Assembly: GCA_017526725.1 (NCBI GenBank)
Contig: JAFXRA010000183.1
Span: 1-20,075 of the forward strand
Source: Candidatus Rifleibacteriota bacterium
Lineage (GTDB): Bacteria; Riflebacteria; Ozemobacteria; Ozemobacterales; Ozemobacteraceae
Length of the DNA stretch: 20,075 nucleotides
Direction: 5' to 3'
Shown: one piece after another, positions 6,699 through 16,319 of the stretch
Numbering within the stretch: position 1 is the stretch's first letter
Layout of the letters: each line of letters starts with the position of its first letter
Program-made: the position numbers and the translations under genes
Notes under the pieces: generated by a model
What the model saw: only the letters and a program-made list of their open reading frames with translations
What the model was told of the DNA's origin: nothing
Databases searched by the model: none

Positions 6699-9600
6699 AA
6701 AGTTATAACAACCTTAGCATTAGCAACAACAGAATCATAGCCTTCACCTGCATTAGTTTTTGTAGAATGAACCTTCTTGACTTCTCCGTCAATCATGGTA
6801 TCTGTTCCGATAAACTGAGAGAAATTAACGCCGCCTTCATAATATTCGCCTTTAATTTCAGCATCAATATTTTTGTGATTGGCAAAGAACTTGTATCTTT
6901 GACTCTTTGAAGATGGGGTAAGGGTTACGGCAAAACGTTTTTCGAATTCTTCACTTGGATTCTTCGAGAATATATCATTATGCTGAAGTCCGAATTCTAA
7001 AGTGACTTTGTTGTTAACAGGTCTTTGTAATTCTAAAATCTTGCTCTTCTTGTATTCATCATTATTGTTATCATAGATATCGTCTTCATCAGTTTCCTCA
7101 TATGTTGCTTCCAATATATAACCCTTTGTCATTTCATGACGAAGCTGAAAAGACTTGAGCCAATCTCTTGTTTCAGCGACTGTATCGTGGTTCACACTAA
7201 AACCTGTTTCATATTCTGTAGTGAAACTAAGCTTTTCAAGAGGTGTATAGCGCAATTCATAAGTTTTGCGGTCAGTCTTGGAAATATTCAGACTGGTCTT
7301 TTTATCATCAATATCACGTCTGCGCCAATCAATATAAGCAGCTAGATTCTTGGATATTTGATAATCAGTAGTGCTGTTGATAGTTGTTTTTTCAACAGGG
7401 TTTTCAAATCTGTTCAAGACTTGATCTTCTTCTAAAACATAACTTGGTAGGCTAGACGGCAGTATATACTGAGTTGGGTCTAAACTTGGGTCTCTGGTAA
7501 TCTTAGAAGTGTTTTCTACTTTATATTTAAAAGTAGATTTTAAATCATCATTAGGTTCGTAAACAATCTGAGAATCAGCAAGTTTGCTGTCTTCTCTGGA
7601 ATTATCATAAAAATCATCAGCTCTACGGAATTGAAATTCTCCTTTAACAATGAATTTAGAACTTGGTTCATAATTCATTGTTAATTCATAGTTTGTTGTT
7701 TCAGAACGCAAACCCTTCAATACAATTTCATCTTCAACGGTTATACGGGAAACCCCTGCCGTCCAGCTTATCTTTTCATCCAACTGACTGCTCATATTGA
7801 AGTTCAATTCAATTACTTCTGAATCAGAGGCAACATTTATATCATCTTTATAAGCAATTCGTTCTGCCTTTGACTGAGTTTTAACCTTGCCAACCTGGCG
7901 GTCGTAAACAACCGAAGAAGAATCTTTAGTCATATCGGAATTAATAGTAGTGCCAAAGTCTAAAAATTCTTTATCAGACTGCCTACCACTGCGAACTTCG
8001 AAACGATTTTCATTATTTCTTTCCCAGATAAAACCGCCGTTATATTTTACAAAATCAATCTTAGATTCTGCCGGGTTATTGTCTATATTAGTTCTAGATT
8101 TTTCACCATCAGCAAAGCCACTCCAAACATGGTCAAACTTATAAGTTAAATTTGCCTTACTGCTGATAATATCGTCGACTAGACCGCGTTCGCCAAGTTC
8201 TATAACACCATCTTCACGGCCTATAGTCTTAAATTTGCTATCAACTCTATCATAAGATGCAGAAGCTTCAATTTTATTGGTTTTCCCATTAACCCCAAAA
8301 CTAGCAGCATAACCAGTTATTTCTTTATCTTCATCCAATGTTTCGGCTTTTATATTCGGGTCATATTTGGAAACAGCATATTCACCAGTTACAGAAAAAC
8401 CTTTACCTAGTTTCCAATCAATATCTGCTTCATAAATATCATGTGTCATAGGAGTTATGGTGCCAGAAGCATTATCAACATCAGCACCTGCCTTAGGAGA
8501 ACTATGGTCGAATTCTCTTAACCAGGTTACCCCGATAGTACGGCCTTCACTTCTGATGTATTCATGTCTGGTTCCAAAAAGATTACGTGTAAATGCCATA
8601 TCTTCATCGTTAGATTCGTATTCAACAACTATCCATCTTGTCATTTCGATTGGTAAAACAGACTGGGCGAATTTAACAATACCTTCTTCGTAATCAATCT
8701 GATAGTCAGTTCCTCTTATCAACTGAATTCCGTCTATATATACCTTTTCAGATTCTTGAACAATTGGGGAAACCTGCAACCTGTATTCCTGCTGCTGACC
8801 GGCACCTCTAAACTGTTCACGGCGTGAAAGCCCTTTAGATTGAGTATACAGAAATGTAGACCTGACTTTGTTATGGAAATATCCTTGAGCCATAACCCCT
8901 CTGACTTCTTTGCTATAAAGCGCAAACTTGCTGCCTTTTAAAGCTATGGGGAAGTCACCGAGAACAAATTTCCATTTATTAGAATCTATAGTAACAGTAA
9001 ACTTTCTATCTTCGTCTTCTGTATCATCCAAAACAGCATGAACAGTAGATTTTTCATCTATATTGCCGTCTATTTCAAGATGAAGACTCTGATTCATCTT
9101 AAAACCAGGGTAACAATCATAATGTTCTGTAGAAAAATGGCTTACGTCGCCTGAAACTTTTGATTTTTTCATTTCAAAAGTTTTGGTACCCGAAATATCT
9201 ATATTATGTTTGTCGTATTTTTCTTCCGCTTCATCCCAGAAACGTTTTGCATAACGAATTACCTGAGAAGAAGGCAGATTGGGTTTACCATCTTTTTTAG
9301 AAACTTCAACTTTTTCAACATTAGGAGCATCTGGAACGGCTACTGTATCAGCGGTCAGAATATTCCCGTCTTCATCTTCGTCGTCAAAGAATTCTATATC
9401 TTCATTGTCTTCTATCAAAGGAATATCTTCATTTTCTTCTATTTTTTGAGGTTTTAGATTTTCAGCAGTATTTACCTTTTTAGAAACTTTTATTTCTTCT
9501 TCTGAATCATCATCAACAGCAACAGAATCTGCAGACAAATCAAAATCTGTTACTTCAACAATATCAACTTCTGATGAAACAGGTTGTTTTAAGTCTTCTT

Positions 9601-9796
9601 CATCTTCAGAAACAGCTTCAGAGTCTATTGATAGTGATTCGTAATAATCTTCTGCCTGCATAGGAGTTATAAGAATTGGTTCCTGAGCTCTTGCAGCATC
9701 AAAACTAAGCAATATAGCTAAAATAGCCAAAAGCACACAACAGAGAATTCCGCTGTGTCTTTTCTTATAAACGGCTATTGCTTTAGTTTTTATCAT
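6695..9796 (-). CDS. Large outer-membrane beta-barrel protein with acidic N-terminal region
   Basis: A 1033-aa protein with a signal peptide (1-37, cleaved after ARA). An Asp/Glu/Ser-rich segment follows (about 45-155), then a beta-rich region with the motif [20 protein letters not shown] and EGIVKF (about residues 345-375). A long tail of alternating amphipathic strands ends in KVVITF. The terminal Phe is the usual signal for the BAM assembly complex, so it is probably inserted in the outer membrane. Known: the 'G-x-x-L-x-R-G-x-DY-x-IDY' motif occurs in large surface proteins of several Gram-negative phyla, including SprA-like ones. The ligand or role is unknown. Its ATG overlaps the xerD stop (ATGA), so translation is probably coupled; GGGGAG lies just before the start. 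It could be a porin, a receptor or a secretion component. Confidence 0.8.
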   Translation of the reverse strand: MIKTKAIAVYKKRHSGILCCVLLAILAILLSFDAARAQEPILITPMQAEDYYESLSIDSEAVSEDEEDLKQPVSSEVDIVEVTDFDLSADSVAVDDDSEEEIKVSKKVNTAENLKPQKIEENEDIPLIEDNEDIEFFDDEDEDGNILTADTVAVPDAPNVEKVEVSKKDGKPNLPSSQVIRYAKRFWDEAEEKYDKHNIDISGTKTFEMKKSKVSGDVSHFSTEHYDCYPGFKMNQSLHLEIDGNIDEKSTVHAVLDDTEDEDRKFTVTIDSNKWKFVLGDFPIALKGSKFALYSKEVRGVMAQGYFHNKVRSTFLYTQSKGLSRREQFRGAGQQQEYRLQVSPIVQESEKVYIDGIQLIRGTDYQIDYEEGIVKFAQSVLPIEMTRWIVVEYESNDEDMAFTRNLFGTRHEYIRSEGRTIGVTWLREFDHSSPKAGADVDNASGTITPMTHDIYEADIDWKLGKGFSVTGEYAVSKYDPNIKAETLDEDKEITGYAASFGVNGKTNKIEASASYDRVDSKFKTIGREDGVIELGERGLVDDIISSKANLTYKFDHVWSGFADGEKSRTNIDNNPAESKIDFVKYNGGFIWERNNENRFEVRSGRQSDKEFLDFGTTINSDMTKDSSSVVYDRQVGKVKTQSKAERIAYKDDINVASDSEVIELNFNMSSQLDEKISWTAGVSRITVEDEIVLKGLRSETTNYELTMNYEPSSKFIVKGEFQFRRADDFYDNSREDSKLADSQIVYEPNDDLKSTFKYKVENTSKITRDPSLDPTQYILPSSLPSYVLEEDQVLNRFENPVEKTTINSTTDYQISKNLAAYIDWRRRDIDDKKTSLNISKTDRKTYELRYTPLEKLSFTTEYETGFSVNHDTVAETRDWLKSFQLRHEMTKGYILEATYEETDEDDIYDNNNDEYKKSKILELQRPVNNKVTLEFGLQHNDIFSKNPSEEFEKRFAVTLTPSSKSQRYKFFANHKNIDAEIKGEYYEGGVNFSQFIGTDTMIDGEVKKVHSTKTNAGEGYDSVVANAKVVITF

Positions 9797-10689
9797 TCTC
9801 CCCTCGGATGAGTCTTTTTGTGGATATCTTTAAGGTCTTTGGCAGTAAGATGTGTGTAAATTTGAGTAGTTGAAACATCAACATGACCAAGGATTTCCTG
9901 GACAGCCATAATGCTGGCACCGCCTTCAAGCAGATGCGTAGCACAAGAATGTCTGAAAACGTGAGGTGAAATATCATGACTGATTCCAGCCATTAGAGAA
10001 TATTTCTTAATAACTTTCCAGATACCCATACGAGAAATAGGTTTACCGTATGGATTCAAAAAAAGAGTTCTTTCTGTAATATCTTTGCAAAGTTTTGGAC
10101 GGCCTTTAAGCAAATACTCATCTATGGCCGACAATGCAAAACTACCAACGGGAACTACTCGCTCGCGTCCGCCTTTTCCTTCAACACTAAGAAATTCAGC
10201 AACAGTATTAACATCGCCTAATTTTAAACTAATAAGTTCAGATTCACGTATACCTGTTGCATAAAGCAATTCCAGCATAGCTTTGTCTCTTAAACCTAAT
10301 GCTGTCTTTTCATCGGGCTGTTTCAAAATTCGTTCTATTTCCTCTATAGTCATAACCTTTGGAAGAGGCCGGCCTATTTTGGGGCGCTCTAAAATGGCTG
10401 TCGGGTCGAAATCCGTTATACCTTCACGAAGAAGAAAGCGATAGAAACCCTTTAAAGCAGAAGATTTACGGGCCATGGAACGTGGAGACAAACCTTTGTC
10501 ATGCATATGAATAGAGAATCTTTGGAGTAAACCTTCAACAGTAGAATCAATAATAGTTCTACCCTGTTCTTTTGAGAAATCAATCCAATCCTGCAAATCC
10601 CGGCGATAAGCTTCCAAAGATTTGGGTCTTAAACCTTTTTCAACTGAAAGATAGTTTAAAAATTGCTCTAACAGTTCTTCTGATGACAT
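9793..10689 (-). CDS. xerD: XerD-type site-specific tyrosine recombinase
   Basis: A 298-aa protein, the usual XerC/D length. The N-terminal SAM-like core-binding domain (about 1-88) is followed by the catalytic domain. The full active set is visible: R148 (ATGIRES), K172 (EGKGGRE), H243 and R246 (HVFRHSCATHLL), H269 (LGHVDVSTTQ) and the Y278 nucleophile (IYTH). These positions are almost those of E. coli XerD. Role: resolution of chromosome dimers at dif with a XerC partner, or alone. No dif-like site was identified here. The start ATG has AGGAG (10699-10695) at good spacing. It is the first gene of a two-gene unit with the barrel protein. XerC or a stand-alone XerH-like assignment cannot be excluded, but an integron or phage integrase is unlikely given the compact length and lack of attachment sites. 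Confidence 0.9.
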   Translation of the reverse strand: MSSEELLEQFLNYLSVEKGLRPKSLEAYRRDLQDWIDFSKEQGRTIIDSTVEGLLQRFSIHMHDKGLSPRSMARKSSALKGFYRFLLREGITDFDPTAILERPKIGRPLPKVMTIEEIERILKQPDEKTALGLRDKAMLELLYATGIRESELISLKLGDVNTVAEFLSVEGKGGRERVVPVGSFALSAIDEYLLKGRPKLCKDITERTLFLNPYGKPISRMGIWKVIKKYSLMAGISHDISPHVFRHSCATHLLEGGASIMAVQEILGHVDVSTTQIYTHLTAKDLKDIHKKTHPRGE

Positions 10690-10898
10690 GTTTGCTCCTA
10701 AATTTACCCTATTCTAGTTTTCCTTTTCCTCTTATATCGGCTATTTAAAGAAAATTAATTAACTTCTATTCCTGTAACAATAAAAACTCTAAAAACCAAA
10801 AACGATAAAAACTAATTTTCATTTTTTCATTAAAGAATTAAAGAAAACTGCCGAATAGATGAGCTGAAAAAGTGTAAAGCTTGAATTTAAGACTCTCG

Positions 10899-10915
10899 AA
10901 AGGAACAACAGTTCC
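10899..10915 (+). promoter_or_regulatory. Ribosome site of the LysM gene inside a small hairpin
   Basis: The AAAGGA ribosome site (10899-10904) overlaps GGAAC-AACA-GTTCC (10902-10915), a perfect 5-bp stem with a 4-nt loop ending directly at the ATG (10916). The hairpin could hide the ribosome site. It is small, so the effect, if any, may depend on temperature or a binding protein. Confidence 0.4.
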
Positions 10916-12352
10916 ATGAAAAAACGGCATAATTCAATAATAACTGTGGCCATGATGCTTATTGCAATGGCTCCAGCTGCATTCGGTCAATACAATGACG
11001 AATACATGGCTGCTCCACCACTTAATGAAGATTTCTATATAGAAGACTCAACAAGTGCTGACAGCAATTGGAATGGCGGTTCTGTTACTACTGGTTATCA
11101 AACCTATACAATAAAGAAAGGTGATACCCTAGGCTCCATTTCCAAAAAATTCTTTGGCACTACCACTAAGTGGAAACTTATTGCTGAAACAAACAACATC
11201 AGCAATCCTGGTGCTATTAAGATTGGTCAGGTTTTGGAAATTCCGGCAACCAAGCTGGAAAGAGGTCAGGGCACTCTTATGAGACAGCAGCCTCAGAACG
11301 ATTACCAAAGCAGTATGTATTCTAATCAGAATTATAATGGCAACAGCTATAATCCATCTTTGGGTTACCCGACCTATCAAGAACCCATCTATCAGCCAAT
11401 TAGCGCTTACGGTGGAGGAACAATAGGTTCAAGCTATGATGCTATGCCAACAGCCCCAGCTCCGGATAATTCTGTTACCAACCTTCCATTGCCGCCAGTA
11501 ACAAGCAATGATGATGCTGTCATTTATTCTGACGCTGGTTTGCCTCAGATTATTCTTCCAGGAAGCGGCGACAATAGCAGATTCCGTTTAAAAAGCGAAG
11601 AAAGATATGACGTGAGCTTTTCCGGGCTAACCGGTCTTGTCAACACTTATTCAGCCTTTACACTAGGTGAAAACAAATTTTCTACTGCTATCGGTTTCAT
11701 GTGGAACTCTATCGAAAAACGTGAAGGCAATAGATTGGTTGCTGGTGAAGAAGGAGACTTTTATAGATTTCCTTTCATTCTTACTTATTCAGGGGAAAAC
11801 TTCGAAGTTGCTTTCGTGCTTCCAGTAGAATCTTATGATGTTTTCGCACCTGTAACCTATAATTTCAGAGACGGCACAGATTCTGGTATCGGAGACTGCG
11901 AACTTCGTTTCAAATTCAGTTCTCAGACAGATGAAATGGCAACCTGTATAGGTTTAGGCGCATTCTTCCCAACCAGTGATATAGACATTGGCAATGCTGA
12001 AACCGATAACGCCTGGGAAATCTTCGGCGGTATCTCAAGCAAACGCAAAGAAGGTGGAAACATACATCTGAACGGCGGTTATAGAGGTTCCAGCAAAGAC
12101 AATACCGAACATGAAGGCGTATTCATTAATGTAGGTTTTGATTACAAAGCCAATGAATCATTTACATTCATCGGAGAAATAAATCACTTCGACGGAACAA
12201 ACAATGGTAAAAGCACAGACCTTACTCTTGGTATGAGATACTTCGTGAAAGACGGTATGTCTGTAACATTTGCGGCACCAATATCACTGAGCAACGATAT
12301 GTTCTTCGGGTATGACTACAGGCTACAGGGAATGCTGCAATACCATTACTAA
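10916..12352 (+). CDS. LysM-domain envelope protein with predicted C-terminal outer-membrane beta-barrel
   Basis: A 478-aa protein. The signal peptide is 1-24 (cleaved after AFG). One LysM domain (63-110: YTIKKGDTLGSISKKFF ... IKIGQVLEIP) binds peptidoglycan glycan chains. A Pro/Gln/Asn/Tyr-rich linker follows (about 117-225), then a C-terminal region (about 226-478) of alternating Gly/aromatic strands such as FTLGENKFSTAIGFMW and LTLGMRYFV. It ends in LQYHY, an aromatic BAM-type ending. Inferred: a barrel held to the cell wall by its own LysM, doing the outer-membrane-to-wall tethering OmpA does with its C-terminal domain, but with the order reversed. It lies divergent from xerD and convergent with the 904-aa protein gene. 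The barrel is predicted from sequence pattern only. Confidence 0.8.
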   Translation: MKKRHNSIITVAMMLIAMAPAAFGQYNDEYMAAPPLNEDFYIEDSTSADSNWNGGSVTTGYQTYTIKKGDTLGSISKKFFGTTTKWKLIAETNNISNPGAIKIGQVLEIPATKLERGQGTLMRQQPQNDYQSSMYSNQNYNGNSYNPSLGYPTYQEPIYQPISAYGGGTIGSSYDAMPTAPAPDNSVTNLPLPPVTSNDDAVIYSDAGLPQIILPGSGDNSRFRLKSEERYDVSFSGLTGLVNTYSAFTLGENKFSTAIGFMWNSIEKREGNRLVAGEEGDFYRFPFILTYSGENFEVAFVLPVESYDVFAPVTYNFRDGTDSGIGDCELRFKFSSQTDEMATCIGLGAFFPTSDIDIGNAETDNAWEIFGGISSKRKEGGNIHLNGGYRGSSKDNTEHEGVFINVGFDYKANESFTFIGEINHFDGTNNGKSTDLTLGMRYFVKDGMSVTFAAPISLSNDMFFGYDYRLQGMLQYHY

Positions 12353-12368
12353 TTAGAGATTTAAAGCA

Positions 12369-12405
12369 AAAAAAATACCGCACCCAAAAGTGCGGTATTT
12401 TTTTA
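12369..12405. terminator. Strong bidirectional intrinsic terminator
   Basis: The stem AAAAATACCGCAC (12371-12383) and GTGCGGTATTTTT (12390-12402) has loop CCAAAA, with an A-run on the left and a T-run on the right. It therefore works for the plus-strand LysM gene and for the convergent minus-strand pilin operon, 6 bp from the latter's last stop codon. Confidence 0.93.
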
Positions 12406-12411
12406 TCTCTG

Positions 12412-15126
12412 TTAATCTACTCTTTCACGTTTTTCTTCTAATGTTCTGATATCTAAGGTTCTACCGAGAACAGCGATATCAAGTTCAAATACTCGTTTAT
12501 TAACAGGATTTGCTTTATCTTCAGCGGTAATAATAAGCTTATAAGGCTGCATTCCTGCTTTTAAATTACCGTCTTTATCATAGTTTTCCTGACGGAAAAC
12601 ATTTTCGAAAGACCTATCTGTTGAAGTTGTATTAATAGATATTTCTTTACCTTCATAATCAAATAACTTAATATCCATTGTTGATATACCAAATTTATCA
12701 TCAGATTTCATATAATTTATATTATCAATAGCTCTTGGATAAAATACCAATCTTGAATTCTTCTGACAAACAAAACCAGTATTTGGCTTAGAACTAATAT
12801 AATTATATAATTCTGAAACAGCATCTGGTCCTTTTAAATAAGTATCATACAAAGTAGAAATATTATTAAAATCATTATACAAATACTGTTTTTCTATACC
12901 ATCATTTTTATTAATAAATGGAACATTTTCAAAATCCAGTTTTCTATAATCATCATTGGCTTTTCCTGATTGGATTAAACCAGCAGGAGTATATTTTGCT
13001 GATCCAAACACATGATAACGATTAGTTCTAGTATCAAGAACTATAACCTGAATTTCTGGAGCAGTATTATCCTTAGAACTTAATCTATTAATTGTTTGCC
13101 AATAATCCTTATCTGACCAGTTGGTTGTTAATAAATCAAAGTTTTCCAATTCGCTATTAGACTTTATTTCTTTACAAGAAACAGTTTCGTTAGGATAAAC
13201 AGCATAGTTTTCATCTTTCAAATTAGCAGGATTTGCAGATTCTGCTTTTCCTTCACTAGCTTTTACAGCATCTGTAATATGAGATTTTCCAGCAGTATCA
13301 TTAAATAATGCAAAAACACTGAACATATTTTCCATTTCAGCATCTGTAACATGCCAAGGCTTCGGACTGTCAATGGTAAAAGTACCTTCTATTTTTGCAA
13401 CAGAACCAACAAGTCCCTCTTCACCATCGTTTGCTTTTATTTTATCTGTTCTTGTTATTTTATTTATTACAACTTTATCTCCGGAAACTTTTTTCCAATG
13501 CCAATCGACCGTATGTTTGTAACTCTTAAACTCTGGTTTATAACCTGTATTATTATCTGAAGCCAAATCAACAAGACCGTAACCATTTAAATTATTAAGA
13601 TTGATTTTATCTTCAACTTTATAATTATAAACAGGATAATTATAAAAGAAGGTTAAATTCATTTTACTTTTATCCTGAGATATTTTTTCATTAAGTTTAA
13701 ATTCTGAATCAAAGTATGGATTAGTATCCAAAACTTCAATAACAAAATTAAAAGTAGTAGTTAAATCTTTATCAAAATTATTATATTCCTGATTGTTTTC
13801 TTTATATTGAAGTGCTCCATTAGAAGAAGAACTTATTGTAAGTTTACTAGAAATAGGACCTTTGTTGTCATATACCATATAAGCAGAATAACAAGTCCCT
13901 TGAGAACCTTTTGCGAAAAGAAGTGTTATACCTTTATCAGATTTTTTAGAATCTGTCTTTTCATAGACATAAATATCATTATTGCTACAATCTATTTTTT
14001 TAACACCATCTTCTTCGATAACTTCTGTAGAACCAGCTACACCTTTTAATTCAACTTTGCCTTTTGTTTTACGTTCATATATGTTTTCAACCCAAACCCA
14101 CTTGAGATTTTTTAAATCATAACCAGCAGCAGGAGAATTAACTTTCATTTTAATGATAGAATTTTTAGAATCTACATCAGTAGAACCGTCTTTTGCCATA
14201 ATAGAAGGTGTAGTAAATTTTACTGTAAATTTTTCACCACTAGCAGGATAGCTATCATCAGTAGAACTTGGTTCTGTATAACTTATGCCATTTACTTGTA
14301 TCCTATCTGTTTTTTCTGTTTGAACAAGAAACGCTTTATATTCTTTTGGTTTTGGTTGTCTTAATACTATTTCCATCTTTTCTAAGGAAATACCACAATC
14401 AGAATAAATTTTAATCTTACTAAAATCATCGTTGGCAGCACAGCTAAACAAACTTTCAGAACTACCTTTTTTATTGACTAATTTAGCTTTACCACCTTCC
14501 ATAATAAAAACATCATTGCTTCCGGAATTATTCGAATCAACAAAAACTCTTTTTTCTAATAGTTTGCTCGGAAGTTGATCAGACAAGCCATTGATAGATT
14601 CGTAATCATTACTAGAACCATCTATTTTCAATTTCAAATCATCAATCTTGGAAAACATAACAGCAAAAGCTGCTTCAGGACCTAAGCCTTCATCACCAAT
14701 AAACTTACTGCCAAGGGCACTACCATTAACATCTTTTTCTCTACCAAAAGCTTCAGAAAGATCTTTTCTATTACCTCTAAGAACAAAGAAATCACTCATA
14801 GCTGTTAATGGGAAAAATCCTCTTTCGTTTACAGCAGGAATATCTTTATCAAAAGGAATATTTTCTTTTACAACTCCTTCATATTCTTCCTGTTTAACTC
14901 CACTACCTGCATTATGACAATATGGGTCCCAAACAATTTTCATCTGGACTTCAGAACCTTCTGGAACAAGATAATAAAAACCGTTATTGGTTTGAACCAA
15001 TTTCAAATTTTCAGTGTTTAACGGCATAGCTATTGCAGAAGGATGAGCAGGAAGCTCACAAGCTTTTATACCGCCACTAGCCAACAAAAACATAAAACAA
15101 GCCAATGCACCTTTACTAAATTTCAT
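12412..15126 (-). CDS. Large secreted protein of the minor-prepilin operon, possible tip adhesin
   Basis: A 904-aa protein that I do not recognise as a family. It has a signal peptide (1-22, GIKA before CELP; a lipobox reading with Cys23 is poor because Lys precedes Ala). The mature part is beta-rich and polar, low in Arg, and has eight Cys, which suits disulfides outside the cytoplasm. The C-terminal part (about 780-890: LVFYPRAIDNINY ... YKLIITAEDKANP ... ELDIAVLG) resembles Ig-like or cadherin-like surface repeats. There is no membrane helix beyond the signal peptide. Start: AAGGAG (15140-15135) sits 8 bp before the ATG. It lies 23 bp after the third prepilin gene and is co-transcribed with it. 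By position and size it corresponds to PilY1, but no PilY1 beta-propeller or calcium motif was found. Confidence 0.78.
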   Translation of the reverse strand: MKFSKGALACFMFLLASGGIKACELPAHPSAIAMPLNTENLKLVQTNNGFYYLVPEGSEVQMKIVWDPYCHNAGSGVKQEEYEGVVKENIPFDKDIPAVNERGFFPLTAMSDFFVLRGNRKDLSEAFGREKDVNGSALGSKFIGDEGLGPEAAFAVMFSKIDDLKLKIDGSSNDYESINGLSDQLPSKLLEKRVFVDSNNSGSNDVFIMEGGKAKLVNKKGSSESLFSCAANDDFSKIKIYSDCGISLEKMEIVLRQPKPKEYKAFLVQTEKTDRIQVNGISYTEPSSTDDSYPASGEKFTVKFTTPSIMAKDGSTDVDSKNSIIKMKVNSPAAGYDLKNLKWVWVENIYERKTKGKVELKGVAGSTEVIEEDGVKKIDCSNNDIYVYEKTDSKKSDKGITLLFAKGSQGTCYSAYMVYDNKGPISSKLTISSSSNGALQYKENNQEYNNFDKDLTTTFNFVIEVLDTNPYFDSEFKLNEKISQDKSKMNLTFFYNYPVYNYKVEDKINLNNLNGYGLVDLASDNNTGYKPEFKSYKHTVDWHWKKVSGDKVVINKITRTDKIKANDGEEGLVGSVAKIEGTFTIDSPKPWHVTDAEMENMFSVFALFNDTAGKSHITDAVKASEGKAESANPANLKDENYAVYPNETVSCKEIKSNSELENFDLLTTNWSDKDYWQTINRLSSKDNTAPEIQVIVLDTRTNRYHVFGSAKYTPAGLIQSGKANDDYRKLDFENVPFINKNDGIEKQYLYNDFNNISTLYDTYLKGPDAVSELYNYISSKPNTGFVCQKNSRLVFYPRAIDNINYMKSDDKFGISTMDIKLFDYEGKEISINTTSTDRSFENVFRQENYDKDGNLKAGMQPYKLIITAEDKANPVNKRVFELDIAVLGRTLDIRTLEEKRERVD

Positions 15127-15149
15127 AATAAAATCTCCTTCTTTTATAG

Positions 15150-15743
15150 CTAATTATTTCCTGTTAATTGAATAACTTTTTCCAATCTTTCTTTTCTGAA
15201 ACCAGCGTTGCCTTTTTCCATCTTAGATTCGCCAATACCAACAATTTTCGATGTTAAATAGGTCTTTTTTTCTGTATTATTGTTATAAGCACTCATTACT
15301 TCTAATAAATCAATCTTATATTTATTATCAGCATAACTCATTCGATTTTTATCAATAACCCATTCTATACCGCCTTTGGTAGGATCAGTATTGCAATCGT
15401 CAATAAATATCTGCAAACCTTTTTCTTTATTTTGAGAGTTACCTTTAGGAGGTACTGTATTATTGTTACCAAAAATAATTCCTCTAAAAGGACAATAACC
15501 TAAACTCAAAACTCCAGAATCATAAGCTTCTTGAGGGAATACCGATAGTTTCAAAAGCATATGCTGAACAGCACACTGTGCTAGAAAGTTTACTCTTAAG
15601 AAATGAAAATTAGAAACATTCTGCTGCTTAGACTGCTTTCTGAAATGAAAGAGACTAACAGTCATAACCATAACACAGAGAACTATAAGCAGAACAACCG
15701 GTACAGCCATACCTTTACGAGAACGAGCAAATAATTTATTCAA
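15150..15743 (-). CDS. Prepilin-like protein, PilX/GspK type (no Glu5)
   Basis: A 197-aa protein. The leader MNKLFARSRKG is followed by a hydrophobic helix beginning MAVPVVLLIVLCVMVMTV; cleavage is expected after Gly11. Position 5 of the mature protein is Val rather than Glu. Known: GspK and some PilX-type minor pilins lack Glu5 and sit at the tip, with nothing above them to neutralise. The C-terminal globular part contains YLTSKIVGIGES, like the end of PilX/GspK-type proteins. Start: the TTG at 15743-15741 is chosen because GGAGG (15758-15754) lies 10 bp upstream and it gives a normal short leader. A TTG at 15773 would add ten residues and place the ribosome site inside the gene. It overlaps the previous gene by 8 bp. 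Confidence 0.8.
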   Translation of the reverse strand: MNKLFARSRKGMAVPVVLLIVLCVMVMTVSLFHFRKQSKQQNVSNFHFLRVNFLAQCAVQHMLLKLSVFPQEAYDSGVLSLGYCPFRGIIFGNNNTVPPKGNSQNKEKGLQIFIDDCNTDPTKGGIEWVIDKNRMSYADNKYKIDLLEVMSAYNNNTEKKTYLTSKIVGIGESKMEKGNAGFRKERLEKVIQLTGNN

Positions 15744-16314
15744 AACAATGATACCTCCTTCCGTAAAGAACAAGCTTATTTTTATCCGAATATTCTTTTT
15801 CGGAAGGTAATTTCCAGGAAACCTCTAAATAAATATCTACAAGCATCGGATCTTTAACATTAGGATAAAGCTTATCTAAGGTTATTTCTTCAGGCAAACT
15901 TTCCACTACATTAGGATGATTTTCGCCGTTAGACGCACATTCTTGAGGATTATGAAATTTCATTTTAGGAATTTTGAATTTAACCTTACTATTCTCATGC
16001 GGATAAATACAGTAAATTCCTTTAAATTCATTTCCTTTTCTAATTACCTTATCTTTACCCTCAGCAAACTTGCAAGGAACATCATGTTTTGTATTTATTA
16101 ACAATTCATTATAATCTACGACATACATCAAACGGTTCATCTCTTCTTTTGCAAGGTTACCGGCTTCTGCTTCGGCACTCTGTTCACGAGTTCCTTTAGT
16201 TGAAAAATTAAGAAGCCCAAAAATAGGTAAGCCGCAGACAGCAAGCATTACAACAGCTACTAATATTTCTGTTAAGGTAACAGCTTTTGTTTTCTTTTTA
16301 AACATAATAATCAT
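15736..16314 (-). CDS. Prepilin-like minor pilin, PilV/GspI type
   Basis: A 192-aa protein. A short basic leader (MIIMFKKKTKA) is followed by VTLTEILVAVVMLAVCGLPI, the class III prepilin helix with Glu at mature position 5. The residue before the cleavage site is Ala, not the usual Gly, which prepilin peptidases can tolerate but which may slow processing. The helix continues into AEAEAGNLAKEEMNRLMY, typical of PilV/GspI-like minor pilins. The first gene's stop is 5 bp upstream. A second ATG three codons in (16305) is possible; neither has a strong ribosome site, which suggests translation is coupled to the gene before. Confidence 0.82.
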   Translation of the reverse strand: MIIMFKKKTKAVTLTEILVAVVMLAVCGLPIFGLLNFSTKGTREQSAEAEAGNLAKEEMNRLMYVVDYNELLINTKHDVPCKFAEGKDKVIRKGNEFKGIYCIYPHENSKVKFKIPKMKFHNPQECASNGENHPNVVESLPEEITLDKLYPNVKDPMLVDIYLEVSWKLPSEKEYSDKNKLVLYGRRYHCFE

Positions 16315-16319
16315 AAAGG

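Noticed and set aside
9793..10689. Phage or integron integrase
   Set aside because: Length and residue positions match XerD closely and there are no phage genes, attachment sites or integron cassettes nearby.
15744..15773. Longer start of the third prepilin
   Set aside because: It would place the GGAGG ribosome site inside the gene and give an unusual leader; the TTG at 15743 gives a normal short leader.
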